DNA of 46,085 nt from Budvicia aquatica DSM 5075 = ATCC 35567 (GCF_000427805.1 NZ_KE386588.1:1-46085); one strand, 5' to 3'. Numbered from the stretch's first letter, positions 27,771 through 38,460 are shown. Notes: generated by a model from the letters alone, not told the origin. Numbers and translations: made by a program.

Positions 27771-29027
27771 CTAACTAATAAAAAAACCGACTATAAGATA
27801 AAGATTTAAACTGACGACTAAGACTACAATCACCCGCCCGATTCCTTGCATAAACCGCGTATTTACCATATCCCCCATCAATTGGCGATTGCCCGTAAAA
27901 CTCAGTAAAGGAATCAAGGCTAATGCAATACCAAAACTCAAAAACACCTGACTGACTAACAAAATTCGAGTGGCATCCATACCCAGCATAATCACGATAA
28001 ATGATGGCAACATGGTGACGCTACGGCGTACCCATAAGGCAATTTTGAAATGGATAAATCCTTGCATCACCACTTGCCCGGCCAAAGTCCCGACCACCGT
28101 TGAAGACAACCCGGCAGCCACCAAGCTTAAACCAAAAGTGACGGCAGCAAATTTACCCAATAACGGTTCGAGAGTGACATAAGCTTGATCTAATTCAGTA
28201 ATACCGGTCTGCCCGTTGAAATGGAACACCGCCGCGGCCATCGCCATCATGGCTAAATTAACAAATCCGGCAATGGTCATTGCAACGGCAACATCCCACT
28301 TTGTCGCAGAATAACGTTGCTCACGAGTGCCTTTAGAATATTGAGTTAATGCCGAGTGCAGATAAATCACATGAGGCATAATCGTTGCACCTAAAACGCC
28401 CGCAGCCAAAAAAACGGCTTCATTGTTAGGCAGGCCGGGAATCAGCATTCCTACAGCCAAACTGCCTATATCAGGTCGGGAAAAAGCCAGTTCAATAACA
28501 TAGGCACCAGCAACGAACAGCAGAAAGGCACAAATAACCATCTCCAGCGGCTTTTGCCCCCGGCTTTGCAACATTAATATCAGGAACGTACAGATACCGG
28601 TAATAATGGCACCGTTCAATAGGCTGATGCCCAGCAGCAGTTTAAAACCAATAGCTGCACCAATAAACTCAGCTAAATCAGTCGCTATAGCAATAAGCTC
28701 GGCCTGAACCCAATAAAACCAAACCACCGGACGAGGGAAACGATCGCGAATATGCTCCGCCAGATTCTTATTTGTTGCTATGCCTAACTTAGCTGAAAAT
28801 AGCTGAACTACCATAGCCATAATATTTGCCCAAACAACCACCCACAGCAGTTGATATCCAAACGTTGAACCAGCCTGAATATTAGTGGCAAAGTTTCCGG
28901 GATCGATATAACCAATTGCGGCAATAAACGCGGGCCCCATCAGAGAAAGGCGCATTTTTCGGGACGCTCTATTTGATTCAGCCGTTGGCTGAATCTCTGG
29001 CGGTACCACAGTACCTGAATCCGACAT
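27771..29027 (-). CDS. mntH: Mn2+/Fe2+:H+ symporter MntH (NRAMP)
   Basis: 418 residues from ATG 29027 ([10 protein letters not shown]), chosen because GGGAGG lies eight bases upstream. A longer in-frame reading to 29081 would run into the Fur operator. There are eleven hydrophobic segments. The NRAMP metal-site motif is in TM1 ([15 protein letters not shown]) and the TM6 motif is [15 protein letters not shown]. It imports Mn2+ and Fe2+ under oxidative stress or metal limitation. In E. coli mntH also lies a few kilobases from the alaXW-gltX tRNA region. Confidence 0.96.
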   Translation of the reverse strand: MSDSGTVVPPEIQPTAESNRASRKMRLSLMGPAFIAAIGYIDPGNFATNIQAGSTFGYQLLWVVVWANIMAMVVQLFSAKLGIATNKNLAEHIRDRFPRPVVWFYWVQAELIAIATDLAEFIGAAIGFKLLLGISLLNGAIITGICTFLILMLQSRGQKPLEMVICAFLLFVAGAYVIELAFSRPDIGSLAVGMLIPGLPNNEAVFLAAGVLGATIMPHVIYLHSALTQYSKGTREQRYSATKWDVAVAMTIAGFVNLAMMAMAAAVFHFNGQTGITELDQAYVTLEPLLGKFAAVTFGLSLVAAGLSSTVVGTLAGQVVMQGFIHFKIALWVRRSVTMLPSFIVIMLGMDATRILLVSQVFLSFGIALALIPLLSFTGNRQLMGDMVNTRFMQGIGRVIVVLVVSLNLYLIVGFFIS

Positions 29028-29063
29028 TTTTGCGCCTCCCATATTAATCAATATCACCCACTT

Positions 29064-29082
29064 AATGATAATGATTATCATT
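29064..29082 (-). promoter_or_regulatory. Fur box of mntH
   Basis: AATGATAATGATTATCATT contains an exact 7-1-7 palindrome TGATAAT-G-ATTATCA (29066-29080), the core Fur operator. It covers the expected transcription start of the promoter at 29086-29114, so iron-bound Fur should block transcription. I did not find an MntR palindrome. Confidence 0.9.
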
Positions 29083-29085
29083 CAA

Positions 29086-29114
29086 ATAACAAGAGGGTTA
29101 AGAAAATCGCTCAA
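29086..29114 (-). promoter_or_regulatory. Probable mntH promoter
   Basis: Minus-strand -35 TTGAGC (29109-29114), a 17-bp spacer and -10 TGTTAT (29086-29091). The start would fall at about 29079, inside the Fur box. Confidence 0.5.
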
Positions 29115-29775
29115 ATGCTGTAACACAACGATTCTGGTCACTATTTACTTAGGTCAGAAGAGGTCGACTCTCGTCTTATCAACGATTTTTATAGGGTCAT
29201 TATAATACACCCATTTCTAATGCATCAATTTAATAACAATAAGGAAACATTTTGCAACAATATTGCATTTAGATTTTAACTTAAAATGCGTATAGAACTT
29301 AAGCGATACTTATCCCTGAAAATCATACGGGATAATATAATTTATCCATGTCCAGGCTGTTTTCCACCATAAACGCCTAAAAAAAAGGCTACTAATTAAT
29401 CTGATTTTTAATACAAAAACCACCATTAGTACTGGCATAAATTATCAGCCCCAACTTTATATCTGATAAACGCGCTATTATTAAGAAGACTAATCTAAAA
29501 AATAACATTTGATATATGTTGTATCTAATAACTGTACTTTTGTTATTAATTAACTTTATTTTTTTGCGTACATTTATCTGATTAGTCAAAAAGAACATTG
29601 ATGTAAATTTTTTACTTTACGAGCGATGTTCAAAATTCTATAGTCGAAAAAAGCCGAAAAAGAATTGATTGAATTTACGGATAAAATAACGGCTTAGAAA
29701 ATAAAAAATAAATTATCAGACAGTGTTTTATCTGATAAAAATTTTAATAAACCAGACACTCTCGTTAGGCACAAC
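29115..29775. other. Long AT-rich intergenic region with TCTGATAA repeats
   Basis: About 660 bp between the divergent mntH and iaaA, strongly AT-rich. I see no convincing gene; the longest reading frame (29392-29598, minus) has low-complexity AT-driven codons and no ribosome site. The octamer TTATCAGA/TCTGATAA forms an 8-bp inverted repeat with a 10-bp spacer (29713-29720, 29731-29738), about 38 bp before iaaA. ATCTGATAA recurs near 29461 and ATCTGATTA near 29575. These may be operator half-sites for iaaA. Confidence 0.4.
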
Positions 29776-30750
29776 ATGACATTCAAACCAGTAATCGCTA
29801 TCCATGGCGGCGCGGGAGCAATCACGCGATCGTCAATGAGTCCAGAAAAAGAGCTAGAGTATCGGAATGCTTTAACCGCCATAGTTACAGCTGGCCAAAC
29901 TATTCTGGCTGCCGGTGGCAGTGCTCTTGATGCAGTCACCGAAGCCGTACGGCTGCTAGAAGAAAATCCCCTGTTTAATGCGGGCAAAGGTGCGGTATTT
30001 ACCCATGCAGGTACTAATGAGTTAGATGCCTCGATCATGGACGGTGCCACGCTAAATGCCGGAGCCGTTGCCGGCGTGTCCCACATCCGTAACCCTATCA
30101 TTGCCGCCCGTGAAGTTATGGAACATAGCAATCACGTTATGTTTATTGGTGAAGGCGCAGAGCAATTCGCCCAAAGCCGTGGAGTTGAAATGGTTGAACC
30201 TGATTTCTACTTCACAACTGCACGCTATGAACAGCTACAAAGAGCCATTCTGGAACAAAGCGGTACCATGTTGGATCACGATGCCGCTAGCTTAAGCGCC
30301 CGACAGCCTCAAGGCGATCCTATCGATCCGGACAAAAAATTTGGTACCGTCGGTGCCGTTGCTTTAGACGTTAACGGTAATCTTGCGGCAGCCACTTCCA
30401 CCGGCGGAATGACCAACAAACAGGCCGGGCGGGTTGGAGATTCTCCAATTATCGGGGCCGGTTGTTATGCCAATAACCGTACCGTTGCGGTATCAGCGAC
30501 AGGCACTGGCGAAATGTTTATCCGGGCCGTTGCTGCCTATGATGTATCAGCCCTGATGGAATACGGCGGTTTATCACTGGAAGCTGCCGCCGATAAAGTC
30601 GTGATGGAAAAGCTATTAGCGATTGATGGTCATGGCGGAATTATCGCCATTGATCGTGAAGGTAATGTTGCAATGCCATTTAATACCGAAGGCATGTATC
30701 GCGGCGTCGCTAAAGTTGGTCAGTCAGCATCGGTTGATATTTATCGTTAA
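29776..30750 (+). CDS. iaaA: Isoaspartyl peptidase / L-asparaginase IaaA (Ntn hydrolase)
   Basis: 324 residues (E. coli 321). Autoproteolysis is expected between G190 and T191 (DKKFGTVGAV), making T191 the N-terminal nucleophile of the beta subunit. Other motifs are AIHGGAGAI at the N-terminus, NAGKGAVFT, ELDASIMDG, GGMTNKQAGRVGDSP (substrate carboxylate) and ATGTGE. The linker before the cleavage site is longer than in E. coli (T179). It splits beta-aspartyl dipeptides from damaged proteins. It heads the iaaA-gsiABCD cluster, as in E. coli, and there is no signal peptide. Confidence 0.96.
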   Translation: MTFKPVIAIHGGAGAITRSSMSPEKELEYRNALTAIVTAGQTILAAGGSALDAVTEAVRLLEENPLFNAGKGAVFTHAGTNELDASIMDGATLNAGAVAGVSHIRNPIIAAREVMEHSNHVMFIGEGAEQFAQSRGVEMVEPDFYFTTARYEQLQRAILEQSGTMLDHDAASLSARQPQGDPIDPDKKFGTVGAVALDVNGNLAAATSTGGMTNKQAGRVGDSPIIGAGCYANNRTVAVSATGTGEMFIRAVAAYDVSALMEYGGLSLEAAADKVVMEKLLAIDGHGGIIAIDREGNVAMPFNTEGMYRGVAKVGQSASVDIYR

Positions 30751-30762
30751 TAATTAACGTAC

Positions 30763-30787
30763 CTGCCCGATGACTATTCTCGGGTAG
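30763..30787 (+). other. Hairpin between iaaA and gsiA
   Basis: CTGCCCGA (30763-30770) pairs with TCGGGTAG (30780-30787), one G-U pair, 9-nt loop. No U-run follows, so it may attenuate or stabilise rather than terminate. The remaining ~190 bp to gsiA contain nothing else I recognise. Confidence 0.4.
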
Positions 30788-30979
30788 AGAAAATATATAG
30801 CCACAGAATAAAAGCAACGATTATCTAATCAGAGGTTTTATTCATCCCACGCCTTGGGAAGCCGCTATTTATATCGTATTTATTAATATAACCATTACGC
30901 CCTATTTTATTTTTTGAAGCAAATCCAAATGGATCAATTTCATTGAATAAAGTAAACATTGGCAGGGATAAGAAAAACT

Positions 30980-32884
30980 GTGACACAACATACTCCAAGC
31001 CCGAATAATTTAAATAAGGCTCCCTCCACGCCGGAAGCCCAACAAGATCCCCGCGCCATTCTGGTTGATAATTTGTCCGTTCAGTTTCAAACCTCCGAAC
31101 ATACTGTTAGTGCCGTAAAAAATCTCTCCTTTAGCGTGAAGCGAGGAGAAACGCTGGCAATTGTTGGTGAGTCCGGTTCAGGTAAATCGGTAACCTCCTT
31201 GGCCCTGATGCGTTTAGTCGAACAGGGTGGAGGGAAAATTACTCAGGGCAGTATTCTATTTAATCATGATGGTAAAACGCTTGATTTGGTGAAGGCGAAT
31301 AGCTCAACCATGCGTACCATTCGTGGTGCCGATATCGCCATGATATTTCAGGAACCAATGACCTCGTTGAACCCGGTCTTTCCGGTCGGCGAACAGATTG
31401 CCGAGTCAATTCGCTTACATCAGAAAAAAGATCGAGCAACGGCCAGAGCTGAAGCATTGAAGATGCTGGAGCGGGTTCGAATTCCTGAAGCAAAAAATGT
31501 ATTGGATCGTTATCCCCACCAGCTTTCGGGTGGTATGCGCCAACGGGTGATGATCGCGATGGCGCTATCCTGCCGCCCTTCTCTATTGATTGCCGATGAG
31601 CCTACTACCGCGTTAGACGTGACTATACAGTCACAAATTTTACAGCTTATCCGTGAACTACAGGATGAGATGGAAATGGCTGTCATCTTTATTACCCATG
31701 ACATGGGCGTAGTGGCGGAAGTCGCCGATCGCGTGTTGGTGATGTATAAAGGTGAAAAAGTTGAAGAAGGTGATTCTGACACGCTGTTTGCCTCACCAAA
31801 ACATCCGTATACCAAAGCACTACTATCTGCCGTACCTAAACTTGGCGCAATGAAAGGGACAAATTACCCGGCCAAGTTCCCATTACTTAATGTTGATGGC
31901 CTAGATGACGGCACTCCGCCGGTAGCTCAAAAAACCGTAGACCATTCGGGTTCTCCGATTTTACGAGTTGAAAACTTAATTACCCGTTTCGACATTCGCG
32001 GCGGCATATTCAATCAGGTTAAACGCCGGGTTCATGCGGTAGAGAAAGTAAGCTTCGATCTCTACCCGGGAGAAACCTTAGCGCTGGTTGGTGAATCAGG
32101 CTGCGGTAAATCAACCACCGGCCGTTCTTTACTCCAGCTCGTCGAAAGCCAAGGCGGCAGCATTGAGTTCTGCGGTAAAAAAATTAACAGTCTGAAAGGT
32201 AAAGACCTGCAGGCATTACGCAGAGATATTCAGTTTATTTTCCAAGACCCTTTCGCCTCATTAGACCCGCGGGTTACCGTTGGCTTTTCCATTATGGAAC
32301 CCTTGCTGATCCATAAAGTCGCCTCGGGCAAAGAAGCCGAACAGCGTGTAGCATGGCTGCTGGAAAAAGTCGGATTATTGCCTGAACATGCTAAGCGATA
32401 TCCTCATGAATTCTCCGGCGGTCAGCGCCAGCGGATTTGTATTGCCCGCGCCCTGGCACTCAATCCGAAAGTCATTATCGCTGACGAATCAGTCTCAGCG
32501 CTGGATGTTTCTATTCAGGCGCAGGTGGTGAATCTGATGTTAGATCTACAGCGGGAATTCGGCATTGCCTTCCTGTTTATTTCTCACGATATGGCAGTTG
32601 TTGAGCGGGTAAGCCACCGGGTTGCGGTGATGTATTTAGGCCAAATTGTTGAAATTGGCCCACGGAAAGAGATTTTTGAAAACCCTCAGCATCCTTACAC
32701 TAAAAAGCTGATGGCCGCAGTTCCGATTGCCGATCCGGCCAGAAGACATCTAAAACGTGAACTGTTGTCGGATGAAATACCCAGCCCTATCAGGGCATTA
32801 AATGATGAACCTAAGGTTGAACCCCTGGTTCAGGTCAGTGAGAACCATTTTGTAGCACACCACCGGATTGCCGGCGTTTATTAA
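30980..32884 (+). CDS. gsiA: Glutathione ABC importer ATP-binding protein GsiA (duplicated ATPase)
   Basis: 634 residues from GTG 30980 ([10 protein letters not shown]); a TTG at 30959 is an alternative with no better ribosome site. The two fused ABC domains each have Walker A (GESGSGKS near residue 65, GESGCGKS near residue 373), the signatures LSGGMRQR and FSGGQRQR, and Walker [10 protein letters not shown] and ADESVSALD. OppD/F-type C-terminal tails ([24 protein letters not shown]) follow each. It powers import of glutathione or peptides by GsiBCD. Confidence 0.95.
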   Translation: MTQHTPSPNNLNKAPSTPEAQQDPRAILVDNLSVQFQTSEHTVSAVKNLSFSVKRGETLAIVGESGSGKSVTSLALMRLVEQGGGKITQGSILFNHDGKTLDLVKANSSTMRTIRGADIAMIFQEPMTSLNPVFPVGEQIAESIRLHQKKDRATARAEALKMLERVRIPEAKNVLDRYPHQLSGGMRQRVMIAMALSCRPSLLIADEPTTALDVTIQSQILQLIRELQDEMEMAVIFITHDMGVVAEVADRVLVMYKGEKVEEGDSDTLFASPKHPYTKALLSAVPKLGAMKGTNYPAKFPLLNVDGLDDGTPPVAQKTVDHSGSPILRVENLITRFDIRGGIFNQVKRRVHAVEKVSFDLYPGETLALVGESGCGKSTTGRSLLQLVESQGGSIEFCGKKINSLKGKDLQALRRDIQFIFQDPFASLDPRVTVGFSIMEPLLIHKVASGKEAEQRVAWLLEKVGLLPEHAKRYPHEFSGGQRQRICIARALALNPKVIIADESVSALDVSIQAQVVNLMLDLQREFGIAFLFISHDMAVVERVSHRVAVMYLGQIVEIGPRKEIFENPQHPYTKKLMAAVPIADPARRHLKRELLSDEIPSPIRALNDEPKVEPLVQVSENHFVAHHRIAGVY

Positions 32885-32924
32885 AACTAGATCAACAACA
32901 CAACATGTATGGAGAACACGATTT

Positions 32925-34475
32925 ATGTCTAAACTTACGCTTCCACGTAAAACGTTGCTCGCCGCTGGTATTGTTACACTAGCCAGCTTTAGCGCGATGC
33001 CAGCCTTTGCTGATAAGGATGTGGTTATTGCCGTATCCTCGAACTTCACTACCTTAGACCCGTATGATGCTAACGATACCCTCTCTCAGGCGGTCTCTAA
33101 GTCTTTCTATCAGGGAATGTTTGGCTTTAATAAAGATGCAAAATTAGTCAATGTTCTGGCAGAAAGCTATGACGTTAGCCCAGACGGTTTGGAATATACC
33201 TTCAAACTGCGTCAGGGTGTGAAATTCCACGATGGTACTGACTTTAATGCTGATGCAGTAAAAGCCAGCTTTGATCGGGTCACTAATCCGGAAAATCACC
33301 TTAAGCGTTTTAATATGTTCAACCGCATAGCTAAAACTGAAGTGATTGACCCGTACACAGTAAAAATGACACTACGGGCACCTTACTCAGCCTTTATTAA
33401 CTCACTGGCTCACCCGGCCGCTGTGATTATGTCTCCTACCGCTCTGCAAAAATACGGTAAAGACATTGCGTTCCATCCGGTCGGCACCGGTCCATTCCAG
33501 TTTGCTGAATGGAATGCCACTGACTATATGAAGGTCAAAAAATTCGATAATTACTGGAAGAAAGATCTGCCGAAGGTCGATTCCATCACTTGGCGTCCGG
33601 TAGTTGAAAATAATACCCGCGCAGCCATGATGCAAACCGGTGAGGCTCACTTTGCTTATCCGATTCCTTATGAGCAAGCCAAGCTATTAGAAAAAAATCC
33701 TAAGCTGGAAATGGTCTCTGCGCCGTCAATCATTCAACGCTATATCAGCTTCAATGTGACGCAAAAACCTTTCGATGATGTAAGAGTTCGTCAGGCAATT
33801 AACTACGCGATTAACAAAGAAGCGCTGGCGAAAGTCGCTTTTGCCGGCTATGCCAATCTGGCTGAGGGCGTGGTGCCTAAAGGCGTAGACTTCGCTACCA
33901 GCTACGGTCCATGGCCCTACGATCCGGCCAAGGCAAAAGCATTGTTAAAAGAAGCGGGTTACCCGGACGGTTTCTCAACCGTATTATGGGCTAACGGTAA
34001 CAGCACCACGGCTCAAAAAGTCATTCAGTTTGTTCAACAGCAGCTTTCTCAGGTTGGAATTAAAGTCCAGATTGAAGCGATGGAAGCGGGTCAACGTGTT
34101 GCTAAAGTCGAAAGTATTCAGTCACCGGATAAAGCCGGCGTGCGGATGTACTATGCTGGCTGGTCATCATCGACGATGGAATCTGACTTTGCGTTAACAC
34201 CGCTGCTAGCAACGGCTTCATGGCCACCAAAAATGTTTAACACCGCTTATTACAGCAACCCGGCGGTGGATAAGAACCTAGAAGATGCCCTGAAAACCAC
34301 AGACAGAGAAGCTAAAGCAAAATTATACAAAGAAGCTCAGGACCAAATTTGGGCTGATGCTCCTTGGGCCTTCTTGCTAACCGACCAGCTACTGTATGTT
34401 CATAGCAAAGACCTAAGCGGCATGTATGTCATGCTGGACGGGTCATTTAACTACGAAGATATTCAGCTGAAGTAA
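32925..34475 (+). CDS. gsiB: Glutathione/peptide-binding periplasmic protein GsiB
   Basis: 516 residues from ATG 32925, with GGAG upstream; an in-frame extension to 32868 overlaps gsiA and was rejected. The Sec signal peptide [20 protein letters not shown] ends at ...MPAFA (cleavage near residue 29). The SBP family 5 fold is shown by [37 protein letters not shown], and [18 protein letters not shown]. It delivers substrate to GsiC/D. A palindromic hairpin follows its stop. Confidence 0.95.
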   Translation: MSKLTLPRKTLLAAGIVTLASFSAMPAFADKDVVIAVSSNFTTLDPYDANDTLSQAVSKSFYQGMFGFNKDAKLVNVLAESYDVSPDGLEYTFKLRQGVKFHDGTDFNADAVKASFDRVTNPENHLKRFNMFNRIAKTEVIDPYTVKMTLRAPYSAFINSLAHPAAVIMSPTALQKYGKDIAFHPVGTGPFQFAEWNATDYMKVKKFDNYWKKDLPKVDSITWRPVVENNTRAAMMQTGEAHFAYPIPYEQAKLLEKNPKLEMVSAPSIIQRYISFNVTQKPFDDVRVRQAINYAINKEALAKVAFAGYANLAEGVVPKGVDFATSYGPWPYDPAKAKALLKEAGYPDGFSTVLWANGNSTTAQKVIQFVQQQLSQVGIKVQIEAMEAGQRVAKVESIQSPDKAGVRMYYAGWSSSTMESDFALTPLLATASWPPKMFNTAYYSNPAVDKNLEDALKTTDREAKAKLYKEAQDQIWADAPWAFLLTDQLLYVHSKDLSGMYVMLDGSFNYEDIQLK

Positions 34476-34502
34476 GCTGCAATATTGTGATCAATCAGTA
34501 TC

Positions 34503-34524
34503 AGCGCTCTCTGCAGAGAGCGCT
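34503..34524 (+). other. Intra-operon palindromic hairpin after gsiB
   Basis: A perfect 22-bp palindrome (AGCGCTCTCTG and its complement, centred on TGCA). It lies 28 bp after the gsiB stop and 85 bp before gsiC. Such structures often protect the abundant binding-protein mRNA and reduce read-through to the permease genes. It is followed by TTTCAAG, a poor U-run. Confidence 0.7.
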
Positions 34525-34608
34525 TTCAAGCCCTTTATATTCATCACTGATATAAACCGGCAGTGGTTATTGTTTACGTCGTTGTACGTAGTTTTCTGAG
34601 TCTGAATC

Positions 34609-35529
34609 ATGCTGAGTTATTTTATAAAACGATTATTTGGACTAATACCGACGCTGTTGATCGTCATGGTTTTAGTATTCTTATTCGTTCATATGCTCCC
34701 TGGCGACCCGGCTCGCTTAGCGGCAGGTCCCGAGGCTGACGAAACCGTTGTCAATATGGTCCGTAAAGACTTAGGCCTTGATCAACCACTTCCTCAGCAG
34801 TTCGTTCGTTTCTTCACCAATATCATCCAGGGTGATTTTGGCACGTCAATGCGAACCAAACGTCCAGTGAGTGAAGAGATTGCCGTGCGCTTTATGCCAA
34901 CATTTTGGTTAACGGTTACCAGTATGACTTGGGCCGTTATCTTTGGAATGGGGATCGGCATTATTTCTGCCGTATGGCGCAACCGCTGGCCCGATCGGGC
35001 AGGAATGACGCTTGCCGTATCCGGAATCTCCTTCCCCTCCTTTGCATTAGGTATGCTGCTGATGCAGGTATTCTCCGTTAATCTCGGTTGGTTGCCGACC
35101 GTCGGAGCCGATAGCTGGCAACACTATATATTACCGTCGATTACCTTGGGCGCTGCGGTAGCCGCCGTTATGGCCCGCTTTACCAGAGCCTCTTTTGTCG
35201 AAGTTCTGCAAGAAGACTTTATCCGTACCGCCCGTGCAAAAGGTCTTAAAGAACGCGTGATCGTCATTAAACACGGATTACGCAATGCCATGATACCGGT
35301 TGTCACTATGATGGGCCTGCAATTCGGCTTCCTGCTCGGTGGCTCTATCGTTGTTGAAAAAGTGTTTAACTGGCCCGGCCTTGGCCGCCTGTTAGTCGAC
35401 TCGGTGGAAGCCCGCGACTATCCGGTTATTCAGGCAGAAGTTCTGCTGTTCTCGCTGGAATTTATTCTTATCAACCTAATCGTTGATATGTTATATGCCG
35501 CGATAAACCCAACCATTAAATATAAATAA
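34609..35529 (+). CDS. gsiC: Glutathione ABC importer permease GsiC
   Basis: 306 residues, DppB/OppB type. The N-terminal segment [19 protein letters not shown] leads to [16 protein letters not shown], and the EAA loop is near residue 200 ([21 protein letters not shown]). About six transmembrane segments form the inner-membrane channel with GsiD. It is followed by gsiD after 9 bp. Confidence 0.95.
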   Translation: MLSYFIKRLFGLIPTLLIVMVLVFLFVHMLPGDPARLAAGPEADETVVNMVRKDLGLDQPLPQQFVRFFTNIIQGDFGTSMRTKRPVSEEIAVRFMPTFWLTVTSMTWAVIFGMGIGIISAVWRNRWPDRAGMTLAVSGISFPSFALGMLLMQVFSVNLGWLPTVGADSWQHYILPSITLGAAVAAVMARFTRASFVEVLQEDFIRTARAKGLKERVIVIKHGLRNAMIPVVTMMGLQFGFLLGGSIVVEKVFNWPGLGRLLVDSVEARDYPVIQAEVLLFSLEFILINLIVDMLYAAINPTIKYK

Positions 35530-35538
35530 GGAGCAGAT

Positions 35539-36444
35539 ATGAGTTCATCAAGCACTGTCGAACCGACCATCGTGTCCGCTTCTGCCGATAAAAATGTCCG
35601 TACTCCGTGGAGTGAGTTTTGGCGTAAATTTCGGAAGCAGCATATTGCAGTTGCCGCCGGAGTTTTTGTCCTGTTCTTAGTCCTTATTGCTATTTTAAGC
35701 CCGTGGATTACCCCTTTCGATCCGGAAAACTACTTTGATTATGAGCGATTGAATGAAGGTCCTTCCGCCCTCCACTGGTTTGGGGTTGACTCATTGGGCC
35801 GGGATATCTTCAGCCGCATTCTGGCCGGAACCCGCATATCTCTGACAGCCGGCTTCTTTTCCGTGGCTCTGGGCGCACTAATCGGAACCTTTATGGGACT
35901 GATGGCGGGATATTATGAGGGCTGGTGGGATCGCATCACTATGCGTATCTCTGATGTTCTGTTTGCCTTCCCGGGTATTCTGTTAGCGATCGGCGTGGTG
36001 GCAATTATGGGTAACGGCATGTCCAACGTGATTATCGCCGTTGCGATATTCAGCATTCCGGCATTTGCCCGACTGGTCCGCGGTAATACGCTAGTGATTA
36101 AACAACTGACCTATGTAGAAGCCGTTCGCAGCTTAGGTGCGTCAGACTGGACCATCATTATGCGTCATATACTGCCGGGAACCATCTCATCTATCGTCGT
36201 CTATTTCACCATGCGTATTGGTACTTCAATTATCACGGCTGCCAGCCTGTCATTCTTAGGCATGGGTGCACAACCGCCGATGCCTGAATGGGGTGCGATG
36301 TTGAATGAAGCCAGAGCCGATATGGTGATGTCGCCGCACGTCGCGATCTTCCCAAGCTTAGCCATATTCCTCACGGTGCTGGCCTTTAACCTGTTAGGTG
36401 ACGGTCTGCGTGATGCATTAGACCCGAAAATTGACAGAAAATAA
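35539..36444 (+). CDS. gsiD: Glutathione ABC importer permease GsiD
   Basis: 301 residues, DppC/OppC type. A cytoplasmic N-terminus (EFWRKFRKQ) and first membrane span are followed by [23 protein letters not shown], and the EAA motif ([24 protein letters not shown]). The C-terminus [16 protein letters not shown] is diagnostic. The strong ribosome site AAGGAG overlaps the gap from gsiC. It completes the transporter. Confidence 0.95.
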   Translation: MSSSSTVEPTIVSASADKNVRTPWSEFWRKFRKQHIAVAAGVFVLFLVLIAILSPWITPFDPENYFDYERLNEGPSALHWFGVDSLGRDIFSRILAGTRISLTAGFFSVALGALIGTFMGLMAGYYEGWWDRITMRISDVLFAFPGILLAIGVVAIMGNGMSNVIIAVAIFSIPAFARLVRGNTLVIKQLTYVEAVRSLGASDWTIIMRHILPGTISSIVVYFTMRIGTSIITAASLSFLGMGAQPPMPEWGAMLNEARADMVMSPHVAIFPSLAIFLTVLAFNLLGDGLRDALDPKIDRK

Positions 36445-36457
36445 TAGAAACTCAGTG

Positions 36458-36493
36458 TCGTATCGCAATCTGCTCACCCAAGTTGCGATACGA
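36458..36493 (+). other. Hairpin between gsiD and the S58 peptidase gene
   Basis: TCGTATCGCAA (36458-36468) and TTGCGATACGA (36483-36493) form an 11-bp perfect stem with a 14-nt loop. No U-run follows. It may partly separate expression of gsiABCD from the two peptidase genes that follow. Confidence 0.5.
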
Positions 36494-36559
36494 TAACTGG
36501 CTAATTTAATATCGATATCATTCATTCCATCACATCACTGTACCAAAAGGATGCCCGCG

Positions 36560-37615
36560 ATGAGTGCCCCAGATTCCATTCCTTTTATCGGCCAGCTTTC
36601 TGCCGGTCGTCATAACTTAATTACCGATGTTCCCGGGCTCAGCGTTGGCCACAGCACGTTAAACAACCGGGATCACCAAACCGGTGTAACCTTAATCAAA
36701 CCACATAGCGGAAACCTGTTTTGCGATAAAGTCCCTGCGGCTGCAACCGTCCTTAACGGCTTTGGTAAAAGCATTGGTTTAGTTCAGGTTGAAGAGTTAG
36801 GCGTGCTGGAAACCCCGATAGTCCTGACCAATACGTTTTCCGTCGGCGCCATGGCACAGGCTCAGATTCGTCAGTCGATAAAAGAAAATCCTGAAATTGG
36901 CAGGGAATGGTCTACGGTTAATCCGCTGGTATTCGAATGTAATGATGGCTATCTCAATGATATTCAAGCAATGGTATTGGGTGATGAACATTACCAACAG
37001 GCACTCAATAATACACAAGCCCAGTTTATTCAGGGTGCAGTTGGTGCCGGCCGCGGAATGTCATGCTTCGAATTGAAAGGGGGTATTGGCTCCGCCTCCA
37101 GAGGGGTAACGCTAAAATCCGGTGAGTCGTATACGGTTGGAGCCTTAGTTCTGTCTAACTTCGGCCGGTTACCCACCCTGACTATCGCAGGAAAACATCT
37201 TGGCCCCTTAATGCAAGAACGGCTGGCATCGCAAAAACCGCTGACGGAAGAAAAAGGCTCAATCATTATCATTGTTGCAACCAATGCTCCACTGGACTCT
37301 CGCCAGTTAAAGCGTTTGTCACTACGTGCCGGCGTTGGTTTATCACGCACCGGGGCTTTCTTTGGTAATGGCAGTGGCGATATTGCTTTAGCATTTTCGA
37401 CGGCTTATACCCTTCCCCAGCAAACTGACAGGCCAATGCCCGCAATTTCATTTATCCATGATGCGTTGATCGATCCGCTGTTTCAGGCAACGGCCGACAG
37501 CGTTGAACAAGCTATTATCAATGCGTTATGGCATGCAGAAACAACCGTTGGCCGTGACGGCCACCGTCGTTTCTCTCTGTTAGATATTGCCCCAGATATA
37601 CGTAATTTACTCTGA
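36560..37615 (+). CDS. P1/S58 family aminopeptidase (DmpA/BapA type)
   Basis: 351 residues from ATG 36560. AAAAGG lies nine bases upstream; the ATG at 36551 directly abuts that site and is unlikely. DmpA-family signatures include ITDVPGLSVGHST near the N-terminus, GRGMSCFELKGGIGSASR and GSIIIIVATNAPL. By family analogy self-cleavage between G233 and S234 exposes Ser as the N-terminal nucleophile. Relatives act as D-/L-aminopeptidases (DmpA) or beta-aminopeptidases (BapA). No signal peptide is evident, so it is probably cytoplasmic and acts on peptides brought in by GsiABCD. The M55 gene follows after 26 bp. Confidence 0.85.
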   Translation: MSAPDSIPFIGQLSAGRHNLITDVPGLSVGHSTLNNRDHQTGVTLIKPHSGNLFCDKVPAAATVLNGFGKSIGLVQVEELGVLETPIVLTNTFSVGAMAQAQIRQSIKENPEIGREWSTVNPLVFECNDGYLNDIQAMVLGDEHYQQALNNTQAQFIQGAVGAGRGMSCFELKGGIGSASRGVTLKSGESYTVGALVLSNFGRLPTLTIAGKHLGPLMQERLASQKPLTEEKGSIIIIVATNAPLDSRQLKRLSLRAGVGLSRTGAFFGNGSGDIALAFSTAYTLPQQTDRPMPAISFIHDALIDPLFQATADSVEQAIINALWHAETTVGRDGHRRFSLLDIAPDIRNLL

Positions 37616-37641
37616 GTTATGAACTAAACGGGAATCATACA

Positions 37642-38460
37642 ATGAAAATTTTAATCTCTACTGATATTGAAGGCGTTGCCGGTGTATTTCATCCTGAGCA
37701 GGTCCGCCCCGGTAACGGAGAATATGAACGCGCCAGAGTTTGGATGACCAATGAAGCCAACGCGGCCGTTAGAGCCGCTTTTGACGGCGGAGCAAAAGAG
37801 GTGGTGGTGAACGACTCCCACGGAAGCTTCCGCAATATTATTGCAGACAAAATGGACCCTCGCGCCTTGCTGCTTCAGGGGAAGCCGCGTTATTTAAGTA
37901 TGGTCTCCGGAGTGGAAAGATCGCCTGATGCACTATTTTTAATTGGGCATCATGCAAAATCTAAAAGCCGCGGGATTTTAGCCCATACCATTAATAGCTT
38001 TGCCTTCTCGCGCATCTGGCTCAATGATATGGAACTGGGTGAAGCCGGGCTTTATGGCGCATTAGCCGGAGAGTTTGATGTACCTGTCGCCATGATTGCT
38101 GGCGATGATGTGTTTATTCAAGAAACCCTGCCGCTGTTCCCGGGTACAACCTTTGTTGAAACAAAACAGGCTGAAGGCCAGAACGGCGGTTTATCCCTGA
38201 CGCCGGCTCAATCGTGTGAAGCAATCTATGATGCCGTCAGAATTCTGATAGAAAACCCAAGCAGTTGGCATCCGTTTAAAATCACCTCACCGATTACCTG
38301 CCGCCTTCAAACCCAAACGCCGGCCCTTGCCGACCTGTTCGGTCAATTACCTATTGTAGAGCGTCTAGAGGGCGATTTACTGCGTTTTGAAGCCGACTCA
38401 GTGCAATCAGCCATTAGAATACTGAATTGCTTCTCGGCTATGTCGAGCATGTTGCGGTAA
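37642..38460 (+). CDS. M55 family D-aminopeptidase (DppA of Bacillus type)
   Basis: 272 residues, as in Bacillus subtilis DppA (274). The zinc ligands and active site are conserved: D8 and E10 (STDIEGVAG), H60 (VNDSHGS), H104 (IGHHAKS), catalytic H115 (LAHTINS) and a Glu in the ELGEAGLYG block (about E134). The family forms a decameric self-compartmentalised D-aminopeptidase that removes N-terminal D-Ala from peptides. It is the last gene of the iaaA-gsi cluster and suggests use of cell-wall-derived or other D-containing peptides. This gene is distinct from the E. coli dppA binding protein. Confidence 0.9.
   Translation: MKILISTDIEGVAGVFHPEQVRPGNGEYERARVWMTNEANAAVRAAFDGGAKEVVVNDSHGSFRNIIADKMDPRALLLQGKPRYLSMVSGVERSPDALFLIGHHAKSKSRGILAHTINSFAFSRIWLNDMELGEAGLYGALAGEFDVPVAMIAGDDVFIQETLPLFPGTTFVETKQAEGQNGGLSLTPAQSCEAIYDAVRILIENPSSWHPFKITSPITCRLQTQTPALADLFGQLPIVERLEGDLLRFEADSVQSAIRILNCFSAMSSMLR

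Noticed and set aside
29115-29240. MntR operator upstream of mntH
   Set aside because: No palindrome resembling the E. coli MntR box was found.
29392-29598. 68-codon minus-strand frame in the mntH-iaaA gap
   Set aside because: Low-complexity, AT-driven codons, no ribosome site, no family resemblance.
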